A stretch of DNA of 64,000 bases from Avena insularis (taxonomy: Eukaryota; Streptophyta; Magnoliopsida; Poales; Poaceae), in contig CM042691.1 in the NCBI GenBank assembly GCA_023614405.1, positions 168,798,927 through 168,862,926 on the forward strand, written 5' to 3'. The notes under the pieces are model-generated. The model made no database searches. It worked only from the letters and a program-made list of their open reading frames with translations, and had not been told where the DNA came from. Position numbers and translations under genes: made by a program. This document shows positions 1-10,868 of the stretch, in pieces. The stretch's first letter is position 1; every line of letters begins with the position of its first letter.

Positions 1-1277
1 GACCGGGATAACGAGGCTCGCAGAGAACGGCGCGAGGATGGAGCGGTACGGGGAAGCCGGTGCCAGCGGCATGCTCGGGAGGAGGACGGCGCCACGCTAC
101 CCGGGTGGAGCTTGGCGGCGTGGTCCCTAGGCGGCGATTGCGAGACACGGGAGCACTGGAGGCGGGGCTCGCGGGAAGGTGACGACAAAGACGGGCGGAA
201 AGGGACCGTGAGGCGGCAGGCGGTCGAGGAGGCGAAGGCGGGGCGATCTGCAGGGGCGGAGCTCGACACGCGGAGGGAGCAAGGCCGGGACAATGTCGAG
301 TTGGTCGGAGGCGAGCAGAGGAGGGAGAGGACCGGCGGCGACGGGGCTTGGTGGCGGAGGCCGGCGCTGGTGAGGGGAGGAGCGACGGCGGGGCTGAGAG
401 AGAAGCGGGCGGGGTAGGAGGCGTGTCGAGGGGAGAGAGAGGCGAGAGCGGCACGCGGGGCGTGTCGGCAGGGGTGGGGCCAGGCGGAGATCCCGAGGAG
501 GTCGGGTGGAGCGGGAGGGTGGAGCGTGTCGAGCAGGGGTTGGTGAGCGTCGCGCGGTGGGTGGGTCCACACGGTGGGAGGCATGCGATGCGGGGTGGGC
601 GCGGTCGACCGCGAGGAGGGGGTTCCTCCGTGCAGGCTGCGTGGGGGCGCGCGAGGTGGGGGCCAGCTAGCGGGCGGGCCAGGTGGGGGCGGTCGGTCGG
701 CAGGCTGGGCAGGAGAATAGAGCGGCGCGGGCGACGCGGTATGGCTCGCGCGGGGCAGGCGGGAAAAGAGGAGGTGGGGCCAGCTGAGTTGACCAGGTGG
801 GTTGGTGTGGGTCTAGGTTAGGTGGCGGGGGTTGATTGGATGGAGAGAGGGCCAGGCTGATGTGGCGCAAAGGGATAGGTTGGGGTGAGGTGGAGGGGGT
901 TGGGTAGATTAGGTTTGGGTAGGAAAAGATTTGGGGTAGCTAGGGTTTTATCTGGAGGTGGCCAGCTGGGCTTTCGGGCCTGGCGGGCTGCCTACTAAAA
1001 ACAATTTAAATTTTTTTATTTATTTAAAACGGGGGCTTTTGCAAACCGTGGGTAGACAAAACAAAATATTCCGGAGACCCAGGTTTTGTGTTTGAATAAA
1101 GACGGGGCGTTTAGAAAATAAAAACAGATTTTTTCGAAAATAGTTTTTAAACAAACCATGCAAGATGATGACGATGCTCAAATGCAAGGTGGCATGATGA
1201 CATGAGCATGCAGTCATGATGATGCAATGCACAAAAACACCGTGATTTTCTAGTAGTAGTTTTGGCGGGGCGCCACA
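1..1277 (-). mobile_element. LTR-like fragment of a Ty3/gypsy-type element, cut by the window edge
   Basis: Read on the minus strand this starts TGTGGCGCCCCGCC at 1277. It passes through an AT-rich stretch with ATCATCATGA-like repeats, then a GGCCC/GCCCAG block, then CCTAACC-like and C-rich sequence. This is the same architecture as the 3.75-kb LTRs of element C, which start TGTAGCACCCCGG, but it is clearly a different family. The open frames at 112-821 are side effects of high GC and are not annotated as genes. No second LTR or target duplication can be seen because the element runs off the left edge. Confidence 0.5.
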
Positions 1278-1980
1278 CTAGGCTGGATGCATGCCTAGGT
1301 CCAAGATTGCACCGACCGTCATGTTTCCGCGACCGCCGGCGGGTTTCGCCGTTTTTTTAGCAGCACCAAACAAAATCTAAAAAAATAAAAAAACATCTCC
1401 TGGATCCCTTGCATGTTACCCACTGTCCTCATAAAATCATAGACAAGGCATACCAGGTCCTTTGGCACCCAAGGCACCACCAGGATGTCTATCGAGTGTG
1501 AGTTAACATGGCTTCCAACCCTAGATCCCCCCCCCCTCGCTGGCCAGAACATGGAACCACTCCATGGATTGAACCCAAACCCGGAACCTAGCTTCCTGTC
1601 GGCATCGCAAGCGACCTGTTTAACTAGAGATTTCATGGTCATTTGGAGAAATCTCTACTTTCAATTTCTGAACCCGAAATTTGGTGTTTTCCCAAAGGAG
1701 GTGCAATATTAGGGCGCGCCCATGGGCCCGAGGCAATTTCCACGCATGCTTGTGAAAGACTTATGATGTTTTGAAATATGGTCAAACCCTGGACAAACCA
1801 CGTTAACTAGCTCGTTAACCTTGCAGAAACTATGCCTATTGATAGGGTCTTCTACGTCGTTGATTTGGGGAGAATGGACGATAAGGATCTTCTACGCCGT
1901 TAACCCATGGTTGATTCTGCGTCGCATTTGTTAGGCACCGTTGATTTGGGGAGAATGTACGATAAGGATCGTCCTTTTGA
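1278..1980. other. Unassigned intergenic DNA with a 32-bp direct repeat
   Basis: No gene is supported here. The one structure seen is a near-perfect 32-bp direct repeat (CGTTGATTTGGGGAGAATG core) at 1858-1889 and 1939-1970, 81 bp apart. It lies among further copies of a GGATCTTCTACG-like phrase. Confidence 0.5.
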
Positions 1981-2022
1981 ATATTGATCCGCGAGTACCT
2001 CCTTGACTTTATAAACGAGACC

Positions 2023-2619
2023 ATGTGGCTGAAGCTCAAACCCCGTTGGTTCCCTACAACTCCGGTCAGCACAAGCGTCGAATCCTACCTGAAGAAACGA
2101 TGCCTCTCCATGGAGAAGCCCCGTCTCAGCTTGCACAAGGCCGAGTTGTTCGCACACTGCGACATACTTGCGCCGCCGCTAGAGAGGCTACCGGGTGGTT
2201 ATGACCTCAGCTACGCCAGGGTGCCTATGGCACCGCTCTTGCATGGCATCGCGCTGTCGAGGAAGATTAAGAAGAGCTACCGCCAGCTGCCGGAGCGGAA
2301 GAGGGCAATGGACCGATACGTGCACACATGCGTGTACTGGGCAAGGCGCTTAAAGAAGGAGCGGGAGGTGTTGCTTTGGATTTGCATAGCTCACCGTCTG
2401 AAGATCCACCCGGATCTGCGCAACCCTGAAGGGAGGCTGCGCTTCTAGGCAGTGCCTAGGCGTACGCCCTCCACCGTTATCAATGCTGCGGGTTGTGCAG
2501 AACTCGTGAAGAGGAACATCGCCGGGCTCGGCGTCATCGATTCAGACTCGGAAGAGGCGAACGGCGACGCGGAGGACGTCGTGCACGACGAAGACAGCAG
2601 GAGCGGCATAGTCGATTAG
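2023..2619 (+). pseudogene. Hypothetical protein remnant, one in-frame TAG
   Basis: I do not recognise this ORF. The frame is open from 1981 (an upstream TGA lies at 1978). Its first ATG is at 2023, and it encodes about 141 residues to a TAG at 2446-2448. The same frame stays open for another 56 codons and ends in TAG at 2617-2619. The first part is basic and rich in Arg, Lys and Leu. The extension after the first TAG is strongly acidic near its end (SDSEEANGDAEDVV). Preservation of frame across the TAG suggests a formerly longer protein broken by one nonsense change, or a captured gene fragment inside a transposon. No domain or partner can be named. A real 141-residue protein is possible but less likely. 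Confidence 0.35.
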
Positions 2620-2696
2620 GGTCACTTGAGCCTAAATTTAATCTATGTACGGTAGCTTTAATGACCTCTTCGGATAGAATGGCCAAGTTATAAGAG

Positions 2697-2990
2697 CATG
2701 TATAGAGTTGCTTGAGTCTAGCAAAAATCTTAGACACGAGTCTAGCAGAGGGAAATATGCTATATCGTTTAGACACACTGATTGGCCCCACTGTTAGAAT
2801 AAAAAACATATTTAAAAGGGATCTTTTCTTATTCTTTTCTTCTTGTTAAAGATCTTTTCTTGCACAACGTTGGTTGAGTCTAAAGAAAATCTTAGACACG
2901 AGTCTAGAAAAACCAAGTATGCTCCAGCATTTAGACACACTGGTAGGCCCCTCTGCTAGAATGAAAAACCTATTTATGAAGACTCTTTTT
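2697..2990. repeat. Two diverged tandem copies of a roughly 120-bp unit
   Basis: The phrases CTTAGACACGAGTCTAG, ATATGCT/GTATGCT, TTTAGACACACTG and GCTAGAATGAAAAAC-like sequence occur in the same order in two copies, at about 2709-2820 and 2876-2990, with a start-to-start spacing near 170 bp. Each copy also holds a small inverted motif, CTAGACTC/GAGTCTAG. The family is not recognised. It could be part of a decayed DNA transposon. Confidence 0.55.
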
Positions 2991-3539
2991 TTATCCTTTT
3001 TTTTTCTTTCCAAAGCTATTTTCCTCTTAGAGAATCAATGCCCCTGATGTAGCCGTTGTGAGCATCAGACATTGTTGACAAAGACGAGGCGAGGCTGATG
3101 GGGTGGTACGATGTATCTCCTCCCAACACTTGATGGCATAGTCATAATTTTGGAGTGCGTCAGAGGAGAAGGAGACGCGCATGTCCTGTTGTTTGAGATG
3201 GGAATACAAGGGATGTGCGCCTCGCCAACTCCATGGCATGGCCATAATTTTGGTTGTTGAACTGTTAAAAATCCATGATTATATTTTATGGATAATCAGT
3301 TTAAAAATTAATGTACTACCTAACGACCTGGAATCTGGTCGACACCGCACATCACATACCCGTTACAACGGATGGTCGACCAGATATAAATAAATTTCAG
3401 TGAAAATTCAAGAAATGATGTTACTGTGCCACCTTCTCTCTTCTCATCTTATTACTGTTGATTCCCACACTACACTAAACAAAGTTGATGAGGACTGAAA
3501 CAAAAATGATCAAAATGCCAAGTAAAACTAGTTTCAAGC
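2991..3539. other. Unassigned DNA with a short perfect hairpin at 3333-3385
   Basis: No gene is supported. ATCTGGTCGAC (3333-3343) is the exact reverse complement of GTCGACCAGAT (3375-3385), giving an 11-bp stem with a 31-base loop. Short open frames on both strands here show no recognisable features. Confidence 0.45.
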
Positions 3540-3962
3540 TTACCTTTCGTACGGAGAATCGTACAAAAATAAAATTGACAGGGATTTATTGTTTCTCCTG
3601 AAGTTAGCCGAAAGTTTCTCAAGAACATCCTCAATCACCCTAGCAACTTCTTCATATTCAAACTCAACTCCATTATTATCATTTCTCTTCTGCTCCCGCT
3701 TACACTTTTGTTTCCTTTCGCCCCATATACCCACCGGCACGTCCACATCCTCAACCAATTGCTGCTTACGAACATTTCCCTCCACATGCGCATCATCGTT
3801 TTCCTTTACATGCAGCACTTCCTCTATTTTATCTCGCTGCGCTTCCTCTAGTTCTCCCTGAGAAGCCTCATCTTGTACCTCCGTGATATGAACAAGGACA
3901 AGGTCAGCATCTCCGAAATCACTTGGAACTCGGTTTTTGCATAGCCTCTTTATATGGTGCAA
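3540..3962 (-). other. Open frame of unknown function beside the MULE remnant
   Basis: A 140-codon minus-strand frame lies directly downstream of the transposase remnant. Its product is rich in Glu, Asp and Lys with a helical, possibly coiled-coil character, and no known domain is recognised. It could be the shifted tail of the transposon's coding region or a chance frame. It is listed because its direction and position match the MULE fragment. Confidence 0.25.
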
Positions 3963-3984
3963 CCCTCCAGACCATTTTCACTTC

Positions 3985-4560
3985 CGCTTCTTTGCTCGTA
4001 GTCTCGAACCTTTTCTGCATAAGTTGCAGCAAACTTGTCCACGGAGAAATAGTTATGAACATAGTTCTATATTTCAGCACCTCTACCTCTCAGCTTTAAG
4101 ATGAAGTGCAGTGCATGGTGGCATGGCAGACCAGTAACCTACCACTTCCTGCATGAACATGTCTTGTTACCAATGTCTATAGTAAACCTCCATTTAGTTC
4201 CATGCTTGTCTTGTGCATAAACCTCAACCAATGTATTGGAACTTCTGACCATCCATATCTTTATTGTTCTCATTTCCCTGGTTCTTGCATTCAGTAATAA
4301 AACCACCTTTGGAACTATTTTATGGCCTACAAATTTTCTCGCAAAAATTCTCTGCCTAAAATCTATCTTCACCATTATACACTATCTTATTGCATCTAAA
4401 AAATAACAATTGCAAGTGACTTCAAGATCCTAATCTTAGCACTGAACATTTCTGTCAGATTATTGCAAAAAAAATCCACTTTTCTTAACTCAGCAAACTT
4501 GCTTTTGGCCCATAACTTGTTATGATGTTCTTCGAGGTATTCTTTCTGCTTCGGCACGAT
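3985..4560 (-). pseudogene. Mutator-like (MULE) transposase C-terminal remnant
   Basis: On the minus strand, from 4560 downward, the frame reads LWAKSKFAEL, then NNLTEMFSAKI, then a long stretch ending KTCSCRKW, then TGLPCHHALHF and HNYFSVDKFAATYAEKV. These are the conserved C-terminal signatures of plant MULE/FAR1-type transposases. They include the SWIM zinc finger (CxC...CxH: Cys-Ser-Cys, then Cys-His-His), which contributes to DNA binding. In-frame stops interrupt it (TAG right after CRKW, TAG before NYVHNY, and TAG/TAA/TAA in 4370-4410), so it is inactive. The N-terminal part and the DDE catalytic core are absent: the sequence stops at 4560, where gypsy-derived junction sequence begins. 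Confidence 0.8.
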
Positions 4561-4639
4561 ATACAAGTTCTACATGTAAGTAGCATGCGTAGTGGATACC
4601 ATCTACATACAAGTTCTACATGTAAGTAACAAGTTCTAC
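4561..4639. repeat. Junction filler: duplicated short blocks between the MULE and gypsy A
   Basis: A 22-bp block at 4561-4582 is repeated exactly at 4607-4628, with a third partial copy (ACAAGTTCTAC) straight after. Between the two copies, 18 bp at 4586-4603 (core GCGTAGTGGATACC) is an exact copy of 4695-4712 inside the reverse transcriptase region. This patchwork looks like templated filler left by error-prone break repair. Confidence 0.6.
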
Positions 4640-7279
4640 AAGTTCTATATGTTAGATGAATTGAGTGGTGTTGCTATTTTCTCGAAAATTGATTTGCGTA
4701 GTGGATACCATCAAATTAGAATGAAAGAAGGGGATGAATTGAAAACTTCTTTCAAAACAAAATTTGGTTTGTATGAGTGGTTAGTTATGCCTTTTGGTCT
4801 TACTAATGCACCTAGTACATTCATGAGATTAATGAACCATGTTTTGAGAGAATATATTGGTCGTTTTCTGGTTGTTTATTTTGATGATATACTCATATAC
4901 AGTCGCAATGAAACTGAACATTGTGATCATATTAGACAAGTTTTGCAAGTGTTGCGTGATAATCAATTATATGCTAATCTTGAGAAGTGCACATTTGCAA
5001 AAGAGAAGGTCATATTTATTGATATGTTGTATCTAAGCATGGGGTAGAAGTAGATCAATCTAAAATTGAAGCAATTCAAAATTGGACTATTCCCATGAAT
5101 GTGACTCAAGTGTGTAGTTTACATGGTTTAGCTGGTTTCTATAGGCGCTTTGTGAAAGATTTTAGCACTATTGTTGCACCATTGAATGAATTGACTAAGA
5201 AAGGTGTGCCATTTGTATGGGGTGCAGCCCAAGGTATTGCATTTGATACATTGAAATGTTTGCTTTACTACTGCACCATTGCTTGTATTACCTGATTTTT
5301 CAAAGAAATTTGAAGTTGAATGTGATGCTAGTGGTATAGGAATTGGTGGCATTTTGATGCAAGAGGGTCGTCCTATAGCATATTTTTCTGAGAAACTTGC
5401 TGGTGCTAGACTGAATTATCCCATTTATGATAAAGAATTGTATGCACTTGTTAGAGTTCTTGAGGTTTGGCAACATTATTTGTGGCCAAAGGAATTTATC
5501 ATACATTCTGATCATGAAGCATTGAAGTATCTTAAAGCTCAATCAAACTTACATAGATGCTTAGCTAAATGGGTTGAGTTTATTGAGTCATTTCCTTACA
5601 TCATTAAATATAATAAAGGAAATGAGAATGTGGTTGCTGATGCATTGTCTAGGAAGAACAGGTTATTGACACATCTTGATGTTGAAATTCCTGGATTAGA
5701 GAGTATTTATACACTTTATGCAACTGATCATGATTTTGCTGAACCATATCGTTTGTGTGCTTTGAAACATGCTTGGGATAAATATCATATACATGATGGC
5801 TATTTGTTTCAATCTAACAAACTATGCATTCCAGAATCGTCTTTGTGTTTATTTTTAGTGCGTGAATCACATGCTAGAGGTTTGATGGGTCACTTTGGGC
5901 ATGAGAAGACATTGCTCATGCTAGCTGATCACTTTTATTGGACCAAGATGAGGCGTGACGTCTATCGATTTGTGAGTCACTGCATTACATGCAACAAGTC
6001 CAAATCAAAGCTGAAGCCTCATGGTTTGTATACACCTCTCTCGGCACCTACTACACCTTGGGAAGATATTAGCATGGACTTTGTGCTAGGTTTACCCAAA
6101 ACTCAGAGAGGTCATGATTATATATTTGTGGTAGTGGATAGATTCTCTAAGATGGCTCATTTTATTTCCTTCCACAAAAGCGACGATGCGTCGCATATTG
6201 CTAACCTATTTTTCAGGGACATCGTGAGACTACATGGAGTACCAAAGACAATTTTTTCTGACCATGATGTGAAGTTCATGAGCTACTTTTGGAAGACCTT
6301 ATGGGGGAAGCTTGGAACAAAGTTGTTGTTCAGTACTACTTGTCATCCCCAAACAGATGGTCAGACGGAGGTGGTGAATAGAACATTATCATAGTTGTTG
6401 AGGACTATGATCAAGAAGAATCTGCGGGAGTGGGAAGAGTGTTTGCCACATGTTGAGTTTGCATACAACAGGGCTATGCATTCTACTACTCAGCTTTGTC
6501 CATTTGAGGTGGTGTCTGGGTTCAAGCCATTGACGCCACTTGATTTGTTGCCTCTACCATTGCATGATAGAGTTGATATGGAGGCATCAAAACAAGCTGA
6601 ATATGTGAAGAAAATACATGAGAAGACTCGAGAGGCTATTGAGAAGAAAGTTAAGAACATTGCTGCTGCAAGGAATCAAGCAAGAAAGGAGATTTTATTC
6701 AAGCCTGGATACATGGTTTGGGTGCATCTGCGCAAGGATAGGTTCCCCAAGCTTCGACAATCCAAATTTAAGTCCCGTGGTGCTGGTCCTTACAAGGTGT
6801 TAGCCAAAATAAATAATAATGCCTACTCGATTGATATTCCTATTGCTGATTTTGGTGGAGTTAGCAATAGCTTCAACGTTGCTGATTTATCACCATATGA
6901 TGGAGAAGACCTTGGAGCGTCGAGGTCGACGCCTTTTGAATGGGGGGGGGAGATGATGAGGACATCCCTACAATTACACCTACCCCAACTACTACTGAAG
7001 ATGTTCCCGTTGCTGCAAATAAGGTTCAGTACAATGAGATTAGAATTGGACCTATTACAAGAGCTCGTGCTAAACTACTAGAACAACAGGTGAATTTGTT
7101 TCTTAATGAGCCTAATGTTTTAATTAATGAGAACTTTATACTACCTAAGTCATTGCGCTATTATATGATCAGGTATATTGGAGAAGAAGGCGTAGCACGG
7201 AGCGAGGAGATGAATCACATGGAGCACAACATGATGATCGCCCAAGGATGCGCGAGGGAGGAGCGGGAGGAAGGCGTGA
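4640..7279 (+). pseudogene. Element A: 5'-truncated Ty3/gypsy pol (RT, RNase H, integrase)
   Basis: The translation starts within reverse transcriptase ([15 protein letters not shown]) and carries the catalytic YFDDILIYS box near 4877-4905. RNase H follows at about 5280-5670 ([12 protein letters not shown]). Next come the integrase HHCC finger (about 5890-6000) and the D,D,E core: MDFVLGLP near 6075, FSDHDVKF near 6259 and GQTEVVNR near 6361. A GPY/F-like module (GAGPYKVL) lies near 6779. No chromodomain is seen. Gag, protease, 5' LTR and the RT N-terminus are missing. It is broken by frameshifts near 5030 and 5270, an in-frame TAG at 6392-6394, and further shifts near 6940. At 7280 it is cut by element B and resumes at 56022. 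The pol polyprotein of such elements makes and integrates retroelement cDNA. Confidence 0.9.
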
Positions 7280-10200
7280 GGGAATGTCAACACCTAGATT
7301 TTTAATCCCAGATGCCTGTTATGCCATACATCGCAATCCTAGGATTACCATTTTTGCAAGACATAACAGATTGGTACCATAGTTCATTATCCATTACAAA
7401 CCATAATAAAGGTCTTACAAATAAAAGATCTCATGATCTAGACTTAATAAAATCAACACAGCGGAATAATATAATAACGGTAGCATGGTCGAAGCTCCAT
7501 ATTTAGGGTCACAGGTAATGCTGACGATGGGAGATGATCCTAGTTGTCATAGACTTCCTACTGTCCATCATCCTGGTAGTCCTCCTCATAGCCTGGTCAT
7601 GGGAATAGCCAGGGACAAAGCCATGAGTACTCTTTAACTACTCGCAAATTAATACTAACAAGTAAGGTAGTTCGAGTAGGAATCCTAAGCTCTAGGTTGA
7701 TTTGCAAAAAGCCAGGTTTATCTCTAACTGAGTTTAGAAGTAAAGAAAACTAATTTAATGTTTTACAACACCTAAGTGGGAACTTAGTTTTCATGTTCAC
7801 AACCCTGTTGTGGTCAAGTCAAAGTCATAGTTCATTTCACAAGTCATTTTGAAAACATCTGACGACGGAACAGTATGGCCACTCCAACTGTCCATAACCG
7901 CGGACGCGGCTATTCGAATAGTTTGACACTTTGCAGAGGTGGTACACTTTCACCACAACATTCGATACATCCGTCAGGAACAATCCTGAATCACCATACT
8001 CAGTATGCGGATAATCAATCCTAACCTTGCAATTACACACCCTAGTATAGGTACCTCCCCTATGAGTTTGGCCTCCCGACCATGACCATCTGTCATCTTG
8101 GGAACTATACAGGTGGACATTCATCACAAGGTAGCCTCAGCTCAAACCTCTTCCGCAATGGAACCCATACTAAGATATATAAACTTCTAGTTAAGCCCTA
8201 CCCAATTTCGAGTATTGTGGTTTTACGGTAAAATTTGAATGGTATCGCATTCGAACCCAACCATCAGTTTTATAAAAGGGCTAAGGCTCATGCCTCAACA
8301 TTTTCATCATCGTATCATCTGGTATTCATAACACATGTCAAAACATTTCAATAGAATGACTCATCATTCCAAGGTTTTCATAATCATTTTCACCAAGTAT
8401 TCCCATCTAAAATGATTATATTTTATGCTTAGCACTAGCCACTAAAGTTGAGGGTAATCACTAATGAGGGGTGCTAATCAAGTGTGAATTATCCAAGTCT
8501 AATCTCATGCCTTAGTATGACATCTAGTTTTAACTAACTTAGGCCAAGTTTTATGATCTTTATGCTACCTATAATATATTTCCAAAAACTCCCAAGTCAC
8601 TAAGTAAAAGTAATAAAGAGCTTTGATAAAGAAATAAAAGAACAAAGCTTGCAAATAAAACTGAGATTTGGTATAATCAAGTTTGCGTAACTAAAGCATG
8701 CCGAATGCAGGGCCTAGGTTATCTAGCTTGCGAAGTTGCAAGTGTTAGCTTGCCTTGATTGGTGAAGTGGTTGGAGTTCTCTTCTTCTTCTTCTTCTTCT
8801 CGTAGTCCCCTTCCTCCTCATATCCTTGGTAGGTACTAGCATCTATAAATACATACAAGGCACACAATGACTAAACAATACTTAACTACTTATATTTGGC
8901 ACACAAAGGTTCACACTAGATGATCTAGCATCATCACAATCATCACATGAATTAAATACCTAGTCTTATTTATTGTATTTTAGAAAAATAATTTCTACTC
9001 ATTGAAAACTACTTAAGCTTTAATATTCTCCAATTAAAATATGGGATCATGTTGACACATGTCATCACCACATATTTTAATACTTGGGAATATGGTTTAA
9101 AGTGGTGTCACAATTTAATAAGGTTTAACATTATTATTTTAGCCTATGGGGCATTCTTTTAATACTTGTCCAAGATTACTGCATGTAAACCTAAATATTT
9201 TTATATATTCAGAAAGATCTTGTCAAATGTGATTTTTTTAGAGTTGGAATCAACTCAAAAGCATTTATCGTTGATTTTTGAAAAATGTTTGAATGCAGAA
9301 AAGTCTCTGCCTTGTTATTTTTGGTATAGGTGATCTATAATTGAAAATGGTTTGAATCCAAGGGTCCTAGATTGATAATTTCCATTCCTTTCTGGAAAAA
9401 TTGGATTCATGCAATTTGGTTCACTGAAACTCTTTGAATTGATTTTTGAATCTACTGACTAAACTAGAGTTTGAATAAATTGAAAAATCTCTATTTGAAT
9501 CTACTGAGTTGCGCGGGAGAGCTAATTGGGCCGGCCCACTGCACAGTGTAGCGCCCAGGCTAAATTAAAGGGGATGTCCCACCAGTCAGTGAGATAGGGG
9601 ATGCCGAAAGGGTATCGGAGGATTTTGACTGTAGGATTAGATCCTAGATCAACGGCTCACGACCATCTTCCTCACTGGAATAGGACACAACGGGGAGAAA
9701 CTCTAGCAAGGCCAGTAGGGGTCGGGGGACGCTTACTGGAGCATCGGTGAGGGTCTGCGACGGGGGAAAATGGACGAGGCGGCTCCACTGGTACTGACGG
9801 CGGCTCCTGTGGTGGCCTAAATCGAAGATGCCTCTTCTTCACTGACGTGGTGGCTCCGATGCGATTGGGGCTCTATGGTGGAGGGATTGCTCTGGGGTTG
9901 CTCGGAGGCGTTGCTGAGGATGTGTGGAGGAGAGGGGTGTAGTTCTTGGTCACAGGTTTGGCCTCCTTTTATCGCCGAGCGAGAGGGTCAGCGCGGCGTG
10001 GGCAGTGGTCGTCGGGGATGGTGTCAGAGTGTGCTATGGCCATGGAGGAGGGTCTAGGCCGGTGCGCGGTCGCCTGGAGATAATCACAGGCATCATGGAT
10101 CAGTAAATGGAGGCATGCAGTTGTCGGCAACTTTGGTGCACGCCGACGGTGCTGGCGGTGAACTTTGCGGGGAACGACGGCTACGGGGCATGGGAGCTCA

Positions 10201-10868
10201 AACAGGGATGTCCGTAGTGCTCCTGGGATGATAGTTATCGTTTTGGCGGGCGGAGAGAGCGCGAGGTGGTCGGGTTACGAGGGACGAGGCATGAACTGCA
10301 GGTGCACGTCGGCATGGTCGACAGTGGTCATAGCACGTCTCGTGTCGGGTCTCCTCTATCTTTCTCCAAGTTGGGCGTGTACAGGCAGGAGAGGTGAGGC
10401 ATGGGCATGCTGTCGGGCAAGGTTGGCAAGGCCGGCGTGGCTTGCATCATGTAGTCAATGTTGAGGTGGACAAGTTGGTGGTTGGGCATGCATTCCATTG
10501 ATGAAATGGTGGTGCAGAGTGGGCTAGGACTGCAGGTGCAAGGTGGGAGGTATACTGGGAGTACTTTGGTTGCAAAATGGGAGACCAGTTTGGCAAGAAC
10601 ACTGATCACTATAGTGTTTGTGGATTTTGCCAGATTTGTGCACAAAAGATGTTTGACAATATGGCCGCATGAAATTTAGTATGGAATTTTTGGATGAATT
10701 TTGGTGAGTGCTTTGGTTACATGCTTGGTAGTATCTGGTTGCTTGGGTTTGACAAGGTGATCTGGTTTGGTTGGGTTTTGAGAAATGGTGATCTTAGTAC
10801 ATACACTTGATTCAAATTTGAATTGTCATTTCAATAGATTTGAAATCTATATCTGTTGGTTTGCAAAG

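Noticed and set aside
112..870. Long overlapping frames on both strands in the first 900 bases
   Set aside because: Very high GC with few stops on every frame; the products are low-complexity Gly/Arg/Pro/Ala strings, and the region fits an LTR.
7837..8127. A 96-codon minus frame that recurs at 29934-30224
   Set aside because: Both copies are in the paired LTRs of B; repetition comes from LTR identity, and no domain is visible.
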